Shown one piece after another: positions 47,967 to 54,692 of a DNA stretch of 64,000 bases. Numbering within the stretch: the stretch's first letter is position 1; each line of letters opens with the position of its first letter. The DNA is from Thermodesulfovibrio sp. 3462-1. GTDB lineage: Bacteria; Nitrospirota; Thermodesulfovibrionia; Thermodesulfovibrionales; Thermodesulfovibrionaceae. The notes under the pieces were generated by a model that made no database searches, was not told the origin of the DNA, and saw only the letters and a list, made by a program, of their open reading frames with translations. The position numbers were made by a program, and so were the translations under genes. The stretch spans positions 744,001 to 808,000 of the forward strand of contig NZ_CP144374.1 in the NCBI RefSeq assembly GCF_040451425.1. The letters run 5' to 3'.

Positions 47967-48875
47967 ATGATGAAACACTACATTGACTGGCGTAAAGTAA
48001 AAAAACCTCTTGAATTTGAAAACATTACAGTTGAAATTGGGTTTGGCTCAGGTGATTTTTTAATAAAGATGGCAAAGGAAAATCCAGAAGAAATATTTTT
48101 TGGTATTGAAAAGTCATGGATACCAGTTAATAAACTTTTAAAAAAATGCAGCAGTCATAGCATCAATAATGTTTTTTGCACAAAGCTTGATGCTTATTGG
48201 GCAATCCAGCTTTTATTTAAGGATAAAGCTATAAAAAAAATATTTATGAACTATCCAGATCCCTGGTTTAAAAAGTCCCACGCTGAAAGAAGGCTTACAA
48301 AAATGGAAAATCTTTATCTTTATGCAAAAAAATTGATTTCCTCTGGTGAAGTTAAAATAAGAACTGATGATTATTCCTTTGTTGAGTTTACATTGCAAGA
48401 AGCGGCTTTTTTAAACTGTTTTTCTATAAATGTTTCAAATCCCTCAATAGATGAACCTTTAACAAAGTATGAAAAAAGATGGCTATCAATGGGTAAAAAT
48501 ATATGGGATATTGTTCTTAAAAAAGAAAAAGAACCTATCACATTGAAAATCAGTGAAATAAAGGAGGTGACTGAGTTGTATCCAGTAAAGGTTTCAGCAG
48601 ATATAGTAGATGTGGAGCTCATAGCCAATAAGGAATTTAAAATTGAAGATGCACTTTATATAAAATGTTTTTCTGTATGGGAAAGGGGACAGGATTATGC
48701 TTTGGAGGTTTTACTCAGTGAGAATGAGTTTTTACAGAGTTTTATTGTCACTGTAAAGAAAAAGAATGATTATTTTATAATAGATGTGTCTAAATTTAGT
48801 GAAGTTTTGAAAACAGAGGGGATACAAAAGGCTTTAAAATTTTTAGGTAAAATTATTGGAAAGGAGAAATTATGA
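47967..48875 (+). CDS. trmB: tRNA (guanine-N7-)-methyltransferase with C-terminal extension
   Basis: 302 residues. Methylates G46 of tRNA. VEIGFGSGDFLIKMAKENP binds SAM, and NYPDPWFKKSHAERR is the TrmB signature. The methyltransferase domain ends around residue 190; the remaining 110 residues form a separate beta-rich domain (from about TLKISEIKEVTELYP). Long C-terminal extensions are known from TrmB of thermophiles such as Aquifex. It directly abuts the protease gene and overlaps the receiver gene by 4 bases. Confidence 0.93.
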   Translation: MMKHYIDWRKVKKPLEFENITVEIGFGSGDFLIKMAKENPEEIFFGIEKSWIPVNKLLKKCSSHSINNVFCTKLDAYWAIQLLFKDKAIKKIFMNYPDPWFKKSHAERRLTKMENLYLYAKKLISSGEVKIRTDDYSFVEFTLQEAAFLNCFSINVSNPSIDEPLTKYEKRWLSMGKNIWDIVLKKEKEPITLKISEIKEVTELYPVKVSADIVDVELIANKEFKIEDALYIKCFSVWERGQDYALEVLLSENEFLQSFIVTVKKKNDYFIIDVSKFSEVLKTEGIQKALKFLGKIIGKEKL

Positions 48876-49285
48876 AAAAGAAGATTCTTGTATGTGTTCA
48901 AAAGGATATTAAAAATACTGTTAACTGGGCTTTGAAGGACCTTTCTGAAGTATCATTACAATATTTTGACCATGTTTATCAAATTGAAAAGCTTTTTGAA
49001 TCAGATATAAATTTTTGTGCAATGATAATCGACTCTCAGATTGATGGTGAAAGCACAATCCCTTTTTTAGAGAAAATCAGGGATAAATCAAAAATTAAAA
49101 TTCTTTTGATAATTTCAGCTGATACTGCTAAACAGGAAATAGTAAAGCTTATTCAGGATAAAATTGTTGACAACATTATTCTAAGACCCTTTAATGCGAA
49201 TCAAATAGTTGATGCAGTGGCAAAATTATGCGGCATTCATAGAGCTACGGAAAAACCCTGGTATATGTATACAAAACCTGAATAA
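48872..49285 (+). CDS. degenerate receiver-domain protein
   Basis: 137 residues with the alternating fold of a response-regulator receiver: KILVCVQKD at the start, AMIIDSQIDG where the phosphoacceptor would sit, KILLIISADTA, and NIILRPFNANQIVDAV at the end. The conserved Lys of the KPF motif is Arg (LRPF), and the acidic pair near the N-terminus is not evident. It may be a pseudo-receiver that does not get phosphorylated. No kinase is adjacent. Co-translated with trmB. Confidence 0.65.
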   Translation: MKKKILVCVQKDIKNTVNWALKDLSEVSLQYFDHVYQIEKLFESDINFCAMIIDSQIDGESTIPFLEKIRDKSKIKILLIISADTAKQEIVKLIQDKIVDNIILRPFNANQIVDAVAKLCGIHRATEKPWYMYTKPE

Positions 49286-49291
49286 ATTTGA

Positions 49292-49297
49292 TATAAT
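49292..49297 (+). promoter_or_regulatory. -10 box of the TPR gene, leaderless arrangement
   Basis: TATAAT ends 8 bases before the ATG at 49305. No clear -35 and no SD are seen. Transcription would start at the start codon. Confidence 0.4.
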
Positions 49298-49304
49298 TTT
49301 TCCT

Positions 49305-49796
49305 ATGGAAAAGCAGGATTTTGAAGCAAGATTTGAAGAAGCAAATTTAATGCTCAGGTATAAAGAATTTGAAGAAGCTTGCAAAATATATAGTGAGCTA
49401 ATTAAGGAAAACTCTAATTTACCTGAACTTCATAACAATTACGGGCTCGCTCTTTTTTATCTCAGTAAATTTGAAGAAGCAATAGAAGAATTTAAAAAAG
49501 CCATTGAAATTAAGAAAGATTTTGCTTTACCATATGTAAATATAGGGCTTGTCTACCTCAATAAAGAAGAGTATGAAAAAGCTATAGAGTACTTTTTAAA
49601 AGCCCTTGAATTTGACCATGAAAATCCAGAAACTCATTATAATCTTGCAGTAACTTATTACAGAATTGATAGAAAACTCGATGCTTTAAATCATTACGAA
49701 GCTTTTATAAAATATTCAGGCGATGATTATTCAAAATTAAAGGAAAGTGTACAGAGGATTATTGCACAAATTAAAGAGACTCTTCAAATAGCTTAA
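49305..49796 (+). CDS. TPR-repeat protein
   Basis: 163 residues with three to four tetratricopeptide repeats: EACKIYSELIKENSNLPELH, then LALFYLSKFEEAIEEFKKA, LVYLNKEEYEKAIEYFLKA and AVTYYRIDRKLDALNHYEA. No signal peptide, so a cytoplasmic scaffold is likely. I start at ATG 49305; the frame is open further upstream but overlaps the receiver gene with no family sequence. Its end overlaps the convergent mqnB by 26 bases. Confidence 0.85.
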   Translation: MEKQDFEARFEEANLMLRYKEFEEACKIYSELIKENSNLPELHNNYGLALFYLSKFEEAIEEFKKAIEIKKDFALPYVNIGLVYLNKEEYEKAIEYFLKALEFDHENPETHYNLAVTYYRIDRKLDALNHYEAFIKYSGDDYSKLKESVQRIIAQIKETLQIA

Positions 49797-50460
49797 TGTG
49801 TTCAAGAATAAATTTTTGAACTATCATGGAAGCTTTCGATATCTCTTTTAAACTTAGAAGTTCAGCTCTATCAGTAACTATATTACTAATGCTTCTTATT
49901 TCAATGCAAGGAATTTTATAAATCTCACAGACCTTTGCCACTGCTGCGCCTTCCATGTTTTCGCATATGCCATTGAAGTTTTTTTCAAGAAATATAGCTC
50001 TTTCAAGATTTCCTGTGCAGGATGAAACAGTAAGAAATGTTCCTTTTGGAAGGGTTTTTAAAAAATGAGGCACATAAAGAAGAATTTCTTCAGAATTCAA
50101 AAAAATAAACGAATCTATATTTGCATTACAATTTCTTAACAGTCCTTCATCAGCAAAGATTTCTTTTTCTGCTACTACAATACTTCCTATATCAAGTCCA
50201 GAGGAAGGATAGGCACCTCCTATGCCTGAAACAATAGTTCCTTTTATGGAGAATTTTTCAAAACAAATTACAGAAGCTAAAGTTGCCGAAGTTTTTCCAA
50301 TGCCTGAAATACATAAGAGTAAATCAACATCTTTTATTTTGCCTTTAATAAAGGATACAGTCTTTATTGAAAAAAACTGCTTATTGCTTAAACTGTTAAT
50401 AATTAATTCACATTCTTTTTCAGTGGCAAAAAATAGAGCTATCAATTTATGCTGCTTCAA
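49771..50460 (-). CDS. mqnB: futalosine hydrolase
   Basis: 229 residues, purine-nucleoside phosphorylase/MTA nucleosidase fold. VSGIGGAYPSSGLDIGSIVVAEKE followed by FADEGL, and ENMEGAAVAKVCEIYKIPCIEIRSISN, favour futalosine hydrolase over MTA/SAH nucleosidase. It removes hypoxanthine from futalosine in the alternative menaquinone pathway, consistent with an anaerobic respirer. It overlaps the coiled-coil gene by 14 bases, which is unexpected company. No other mqn gene is in the window. Confidence 0.82.
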   Translation of the reverse strand: MKQHKLIALFFATEKECELIINSLSNKQFFSIKTVSFIKGKIKDVDLLLCISGIGKTSATLASVICFEKFSIKGTIVSGIGGAYPSSGLDIGSIVVAEKEIFADEGLLRNCNANIDSFIFLNSEEILLYVPHFLKTLPKGTFLTVSSCTGNLERAIFLEKNFNGICENMEGAAVAKVCEIYKIPCIEIRSISNIVTDRAELLSLKEISKASMIVQKFILEHIKLFEESL

Positions 50461-51151
50461 GAGCTTTCAGTCTTTCTTCAAAATCTTTCATTCTTTGGGA
50501 TAAAGCTTTTCTTTCTTCAAGTAAGTCCTTTAAAACTCCTGCGAGATAGTCATTTTGTTTAAGGAGAAAGTCAAAGTCATACATTTTTAACTTTACCTTT
50601 ATATCTTCTAAATCACTGTGAACTTCTAACATGGAAAACCTGAGAGCTTCTCTTAGTTTTTCAAGTGTATTGGTAAATCTCTGCTCCATGCTCATCAGGT
50701 CAGCCTTTGTAGCCATCTCTTTCTTAATTTCTTCCACATCATTTTTAAGTATAGTTACATCATTTTTGAGCGTGGTTACATCATTTTTAAGGGTATTCAC
50801 ATCATTTTTAAGCATTTCCACGTCTTGTTTTAGGATTCCAACATCTTGTTTCAGTGTTTCCACATCTTTAACTAATCCCTTAATTTCCTCTTTCACGACA
50901 GCTCTTACTTCTTGTTGAACAATCGTTCTAATTTCCTCTTTCACGACAGCTCTTACTTCTTGTTGAACAATCGTTCTAATTTCCTCTTTCACGACAGTTT
51001 TTACTTCTTGCTGAACAATCGTTCTAATTTCCTCTTTCACGACAGTTTTTACTTCTTGCTGAACAATCGTTCTAATTTCCTCTTTCACAATAGTTTTTAC
51101 TTCTTCTCTTATAACTGTTCTCATTAACTCTGCTAATTTTTTTTCATCCAT
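50447..51151 (-). CDS. repeat-built coiled-coil protein
   Basis: 234 residues of almost pure helix. Residues 18-97 are five units of a 16-residue repeat of the type VKTVVKEEIRTIVQQE. Residues 96-144 are seven heptads of DVxxLKN type, giving a long parallel coiled coil. The rest (about 150-234) is charged helix ending in FEERLKALEAA. No membrane helix or known enzyme motif. Function unknown; a structural or oligomerising protein is the safest reading. Good SD (GGAGGT) and its own promoter upstream. Confidence 0.8.
   Translation of the reverse strand: MDEKKLAELMRTVIREEVKTIVKEEIRTIVQQEVKTVVKEEIRTIVQQEVKTVVKEEIRTIVQQEVRAVVKEEIRTIVQQEVRAVVKEEIKGLVKDVETLKQDVGILKQDVEMLKNDVNTLKNDVTTLKNDVTILKNDVEEIKKEMATKADLMSMEQRFTNTLEKLREALRFSMLEVHSDLEDIKVKLKMYDFDFLLKQNDYLAGVLKDLLEERKALSQRMKDFEERLKALEAA
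50720..50866 (-). repeat. 21-base repeats encoding seven coiled-coil heptads
   Basis: Seven 21-base units encode DVETLKQ, DVGILKQ, DVEMLKN, DVNTLKN, DVTTLKN, DVTILKN and DVEEIKK. The inner four (catcattttt-rich on the plus strand) are nearly identical in DNA, which suggests recent tandem duplication. Confidence 0.85.
50881..51119 (-). repeat. 48-base tandem repeat encoding 16-residue units
   Basis: About five copies of a 48-base unit, near 50881-50927, 50928-50975, 50976-51023, 51024-51071 and a diverged 51072-51119. Copies 1 and 2 differ from 3 and 4 mainly at one short stretch (RA versus KT codons). DNA identity is far above what the protein needs. Confidence 0.9.
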
Positions 51152-51181
51152 TTATGACCTCCAGGATAAAAACTTTGCCAC

Positions 51182-52486
51182 CTATAATATCAAATTAAAA
51201 TTGTTGACATCAAGTTTTAATTTTTGTAATTCCATCCTTGAATATCCTGCAAAAATTTCTGAAAAAATTGAATTATTCGTTAAAACAGGATCTATGTCAT
51301 CAGAAATAACGCCGGCTTTTACAAGCTCATGCCAGTAATAGGTTCCTCTGATTGGTGAAAACTCTGTTAAATGAATCCTTACTTTTAATTTTTTAAGAAA
51401 CTCTACTCCGGCTTTCACCTCTTCAAGACTTTGCCTGGGAAGTCCATACATTATATAAACTCCTATTTCCTGAGAAAGAAAACCCGCTTCTTTAAGATAT
51501 AAAACTGCTCTTTCAAGTTCTTCACATGTAACCTTTCCTCCGGTTTCAATCTGCCTTTTTATATTAACTGTCTCAAGGCTTAATCTTAATGTCTTAAATC
51601 CAGCTTTTTTCATCAAATAAGCAAGTTCTTTATCAATATAGCGGGCATGAAGTCCATTGGGAGTGTGAAATCTTGCCTGTAAATTTTTTTCAAGTAGTTT
51701 TCCAATCAGAGGCTTTATATGAGTATCAGCTTTGTATAATAGAGCATCATCATAAAAAGCAAAATCTCTTACTCCAAGGTTGTATAGTCCTTCAATTTCA
51801 CCAACCACTTCATCTATATTCCTTTGTTCAAAGGATTTATATAACAAGGAAGAAGCACAATAAGGGCATCTAAAAGGACATCCTGTTGAAGTTAAAATCG
51901 GCGCATAAGGCATTTCTTTGTAAAAGTTCATCTGCCACCAATATTTTGGCTTATTGTTTATTCTTTCAAGCTTTAATCCGAAGTATTCAATTACTTTAAT
52001 TAATTTGTCATCTATCTGTCCTTCATAAATAAAGTCAGCATTTGTATTTTTTTCTGCATGTTCTTTGTAAACAGTAGCATAAATTCCTCCAAGAATAATT
52101 GGAATGTCTTTGAATTTTTCTCTTAGAATTTCTATAACTTCCTTTACTCCGTACCACCAGTAAGCCATAATAGAAGTAACTAAGATAAGGTCAACAGAGC
52201 CAGCAAAGCTCAATTTTTCAATGAATTCTTCTCTGGTGCATCCATATCTTCTATATTTTTTAGGTATATTTTTTAAAATTTCGGGTTTTTCAATAAGCTC
52301 TGTCTTATACTTTCCTGTTCCATATTTTTTTACTTTAAAGGAATCACAGCAGTCTATCAAGAAAAGTTCAACATCAAATTGACTAAGGAATTCAGCTACT
52401 TTTAGCAATCCAATTGGTCTTGCCCAGAAATTATAGGCAGCAAAGTCATAAATCCAGGGATTTACAAGAAGACACCTTAGTCTCAT
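51182..52486 (-). CDS. B12-binding-type radical SAM protein
   Basis: 434 residues. The N-terminal half (LLVNPWIYDFAAYNFWARPIG, IDCCDSF, LGGIYATVYKEHAE) matches the cobalamin-binding-type domain of radical SAM proteins. The cluster motif is CPFRCPYC at about residue 204, followed by the TIM-barrel segments FAFYDDALLY and LRLSLETVNI. The C-terminal part has VYIMYGLPRQSLEEV and HLTEFSPIRGTYYW. Reaction not predictable; such enzymes often do methylation or ring chemistry. Starts 4 bases into the end of trmI, so they are coupled. Confidence 0.85.
   Translation of the reverse strand: MRLRCLLVNPWIYDFAAYNFWARPIGLLKVAEFLSQFDVELFLIDCCDSFKVKKYGTGKYKTELIEKPEILKNIPKKYRRYGCTREEFIEKLSFAGSVDLILVTSIMAYWWYGVKEVIEILREKFKDIPIILGGIYATVYKEHAEKNTNADFIYEGQIDDKLIKVIEYFGLKLERINNKPKYWWQMNFYKEMPYAPILTSTGCPFRCPYCASSLLYKSFEQRNIDEVVGEIEGLYNLGVRDFAFYDDALLYKADTHIKPLIGKLLEKNLQARFHTPNGLHARYIDKELAYLMKKAGFKTLRLSLETVNIKRQIETGGKVTCEELERAVLYLKEAGFLSQEIGVYIMYGLPRQSLEEVKAGVEFLKKLKVRIHLTEFSPIRGTYYWHELVKAGVISDDIDPVLTNNSIFSEIFAGYSRMELQKLKLDVNNFNLIL
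51184..51213 (-). promoter_or_regulatory. promoter of the coiled-coil gene
   Basis: Minus strand: TTGATG, 18 bases, TATTAT with an extended TGA. It lies in the last codons of the radical SAM gene, so the coiled-coil and mqnB pair can be expressed on its own. Confidence 0.5.
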
Positions 52487-53268
52487 GCAAGTTTTCTAAA
52501 AACAACAATAAATCCTGTGTGAGCAACCATTCTTAATGCTGGTCTTAGGCTTAATCCCTCTTTTTCCCATTTTCTCTCAAGAATTTCAAATATGCCGATT
52601 TTATGAAGTGTTTGATAAAAGTTTTTTTCAAATTCTTCCATCAAACTATATATTTGCAAAACTGTTGTCAGGTAGCATCCCAGAATTCCACCAGTTTTTA
52701 AAGCATTCACCACCTTATCAAGAAAAAGCCATGGTTCTGTTAGGTCAAGAATTGCTCTATCAAAGTCTGATTCTTCTATTCCTTCAGCAATGTCTTTATT
52801 TAAAAGAATTAATTGCCCTGTAGTCTCATTTCCAATGAATTTTTCAATATTTATCTTTGCGTTTTCATAAAAATCCTGTCTTTTTTCATATGAGACAACT
52901 TTGCCTTTTTCTCCAACTGCTCTTAAAAGATAAAGAGTTAAGGCTCCAGAGCCTGTTCCAGCCTCAAATACTTTTGCTCCAGGAAAAACATCAAGAAGAG
53001 TGATAATTCTTGAAATATCTTTTGGATATATTATTTGAGCTCCTCTTTTCATTTTAAGAATGTATTCTTCAAGGGTAGGGCGAAAAACAGTTAAAGTTTC
53101 GCCATGAGATGATTTAATTTTAATTCCATCAGGCTTACCGATTATTTCATTGAAAGAAACATTACCCTTATGAAATGAAAAAAAAGCGTCTTTTTTTAAT
53201 TTGACAAGATATTTTCTTTCCTTTGAATCTATCAGAATAGCTAAATCACTTTCTTTGAATACTGACAA
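52483..53268 (-). CDS. trmI: tRNA (adenine-58-N1)-methyltransferase
   Basis: 261 residues. Makes m1A58 in the T-loop, a modification important for thermophile tRNA stability. An N-terminal beta domain precedes RGAQIIYPKDISRIITLL and the SAM site FEAGTGSGALTLYLL. The AILDLTEPW segment supplies the catalytic Asp. I place the start at the TTG at 53268, because GGAGG lies 5 bases upstream; another TTG at 53280 would put the SD inside the gene. A tRNA-Gly gene lies 18 bases upstream on the same strand. Confidence 0.93.
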   Translation of the reverse strand: MSVFKESDLAILIDSKERKYLVKLKKDAFFSFHKGNVSFNEIIGKPDGIKIKSSHGETLTVFRPTLEEYILKMKRGAQIIYPKDISRIITLLDVFPGAKVFEAGTGSGALTLYLLRAVGEKGKVVSYEKRQDFYENAKINIEKFIGNETTGQLILLNKDIAEGIEESDFDRAILDLTEPWLFLDKVVNALKTGGILGCYLTTVLQIYSLMEEFEKNFYQTLHKIGIFEILERKWEKEGLSLRPALRMVAHTGFIVVFRKLA

Positions 53269-53286
53269 GCTGACCTCCAATAAAAA

Positions 53287-53358
53287 AGCGGGCGACGGGA
53301 TTCGAACCCGCGACCTTCAGCTTGGGAAGCTGACACTCTCCCGCTGAGTTACGCCCGC
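53287..53358 (-). tRNA. tRNA-Gly (anticodon CCC)
   Basis: Acceptor GCGGGCG pairs with CGCCCGC; D-loop AGCGGGAG; anticodon stem TCAGC with loop TTCCCAA, so anticodon CCC; T-arm GCGGG-TTCGAAT-CCCGT. CCA is not encoded. A promoter with a perfect -35 lies upstream at 53374-53403, and trmI follows on the same strand. Confidence 0.96.
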
Positions 53359-53373
53359 AAAGGTATATAGTTT

Positions 53374-53403
53374 TTTATATCATCATGGATGAAAATATGT
53401 CAA
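53374..53403 (-). promoter_or_regulatory. promoter of tRNA-Gly and probably trmI
   Basis: Minus strand: TTGACA (perfect), 18 bases, TATAAA with an extended TGA. The start would be about 9 bases before the tRNA. Confidence 0.7.
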
Positions 53404-53420
53404 CTTTTGAAAATTTTTGG

Positions 53421-53426
53421 TAAAAT
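53421..53426 (+). promoter_or_regulatory. -10 box of ykuK-like gene, leaderless arrangement
   Basis: TGG directly precedes TAAAAT (extended -10), which ends 7 bases before the ATG at 53433. No SD is present. Confidence 0.4.
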
Positions 53427-53432
53427 ATAAAA

Positions 53433-53927
53433 ATGGAAGTTGAATCGCTAAAAAAATCAGTTTTTATCAGTCCTACATTTGGAAATCTTTCATTTCAGCA
53501 GGTTTTTGAAAAAATAATTGAGTTTGTAAAGGAACAGCCAGACAGACAATACAATTTGATAGTAGGAAGCGATTCTTTTCCTGGAGAAGAGACTGTATTT
53601 GTAACTGCAATAATAATTCATAGAAAAGGTTCTGGTGGAAGATATTTTTATAGAAAAATAAAGCATGAAAAAGTGGATAGTTTAAAGTTGAGAATTTTTA
53701 CTGAAGCCTCACTCAGCCTTGAAGTGGCAGAGGCTTTAAAAAAGAAACTATCGGAAAATGGAGTTTCAAGATTACCTGTTGAGATTCATCTTGATGTAGG
53801 AAAAAATGGAGCAACAAGAAGTATTGTTAAAGAACTAATTAAGATGATTGTTGGTTCAGGATACATTGCTGTAACAAAACCTGATTCTTTTGGTGCCACA
53901 AAAGTAGCAGACAGGCATACAAATTAA
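53433..53927 (+). CDS. RNase H-like YkuK family protein (DUF458)
   Basis: 164 residues. LIVGSDSFPGEETVFVTAIIIHR gives an RNase H-like first strand with a conserved Asp, followed by GGRYFYRKIKHEK and LPVEIHLDVGKNGATRSIVKEL. This is the DUF458/YkuK pattern, a family tied to RNase H folds and, in spore formers, to unknown nucleic acid work. Flanked by two tRNA genes on the opposite strand, with the stop codon adjoining tRNA-Thr. Activity not established. Confidence 0.8.
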   Translation: MEVESLKKSVFISPTFGNLSFQQVFEKIIEFVKEQPDRQYNLIVGSDSFPGEETVFVTAIIIHRKGSGGRYFYRKIKHEKVDSLKLRIFTEASLSLEVAEALKKKLSENGVSRLPVEIHLDVGKNGATRSIVKELIKMIVGSGYIAVTKPDSFGATKVADRHTN

Positions 53928-53999
53928 AGCCGGGAATGGGATTTGAACCCACGACCAGTCGATTACGAATCGACTGCTCTACCGCTGAGCTATCCCGGC
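53928..53999 (-). tRNA. tRNA-Thr (anticodon CGT)
   Basis: Acceptor GCCGGGA pairs with TCCCGGC; D-loop CAGCGGTAG; anticodon stem GTCGA with loop TTCGTAA, so anticodon CGT; T-arm GTGGG-TTCAAAT-CCCAT. CCA is not encoded. Follows the macro-domain gene by 4 bases on the same strand. Confidence 0.96.
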
Positions 54000-54003
54000 A
54001 TAT

Positions 54004-54531
54004 TTATATCTTATCAAACTCTTCTTTAAAGTATCGATAACTGTCTTCATCAAAAAGGCAGAATTCTACAATTTCCACAGTTGTATTCTGATTTTTTAGA
54101 TATTCTAACACTGTTTGAATTAAAATCTTTGCAACCATATCTTTGGGACATCCATATATTCCAGAGCTTATTGCAGGGAAGGATATGCTTTTTAATTTAT
54201 ATTCATTGGCAAGCCTGAGACTGCTTAATACCGCATTTCTGAGTTTTTCTTCTTCGTTGCCTTCACCCCATTTTGGTCCAACAGCATGAATAATATATTT
54301 TGCTTTTAAAGAACCAGCAGTGGTTATTGCTGCAGAACCTGTTGGTACAAAGCCAATTCTGTCACTTTCTTCTTGTATGATCTGTCCACCTTTTCTGACA
54401 ATTGCACCAGCTACTCCTCCACCGTGTTTGAGATAATTATTGGCAGCATTAACTATTGCATCTGTATCCCTTTCTGTAATGTCTCCAATAATTATCCGTA
54501 ATGTTTTTACATTAATTTTTTTCTCCTGCAT
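54004..54531 (-). CDS. macro-domain protein (ADP-ribose binding or deacetylase)
   Basis: 175 residues, a stand-alone macro domain. RIIIGDITERDTDAIVNAANNYLKHGGGVAGAI is the ADP-ribose-binding segment and ISSGIYGCPKDM the phosphate loop. The Asn-rich and GGGV loops favour the MacroD or YmdB class that removes O-acetyl or protein-linked ADP-ribose. It lies between tRNA-Leu and tRNA-Thr genes on the same strand, so it may be co-transcribed with them. Confidence 0.93.
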   Translation of the reverse strand: MQEKKINVKTLRIIIGDITERDTDAIVNAANNYLKHGGGVAGAIVRKGGQIIQEESDRIGFVPTGSAAITTAGSLKAKYIIHAVGPKWGEGNEEEKLRNAVLSSLRLANEYKLKSISFPAISSGIYGCPKDMVAKILIQTVLEYLKNQNTTVEIVEFCLFDEDSYRYFKEEFDKI

Positions 54532-54588
54532 CTTTAAGCTTCACCTCTAAAGCATCTAATTAGCAAACTGGAGAGTTTCAAAATTCAA

Positions 54589-54669
54589 TGCGAGAGGAGG
54601 GATTTGAACCCTCACGGATCTCTCCACTGGATTCTAAGTCCAGCGCGTCTGCCATTCCGCCACTCTCGC
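54589..54669 (-). tRNA. tRNA-Leu (anticodon TAG)
   Basis: Acceptor GCGAGAG pairs with CTCTCGC; anticodon stem CTGGA with loop CTTAGAA, so anticodon TAG; short class II variable arm with GGA/TCC stem; T-arm GAGGG-TTCAAAT-CCCTC. CCA is not encoded. Downstream of purD by 23 bases. Confidence 0.95.
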
Positions 54670-54692
54670 TTATTTTTTATTTTAAAAATTTT

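Noticed and set aside
50881-51119. Direct repeats that might be read as a CRISPR array
   Set aside because: Units are 48 bases, contiguous without spacers, and lie inside an open frame where each encodes the same 16 residues.
50912-51127. Plus-strand open frame across the repeats
   Set aside because: It is the antisense of the coiled-coil gene; the repeat keeps all frames open. No SD or promoter supports it.
54570-54588. Short TTTCAAAATTCAA stretch resembling the ruvC repeat
   Set aside because: Only about two units long in AT-rich DNA, so it may be chance; not counted as a copy.
53287-54669. Integration sites at the tRNA genes
   Set aside because: No integrase gene and no duplicated tRNA 3' ends were seen nearby.
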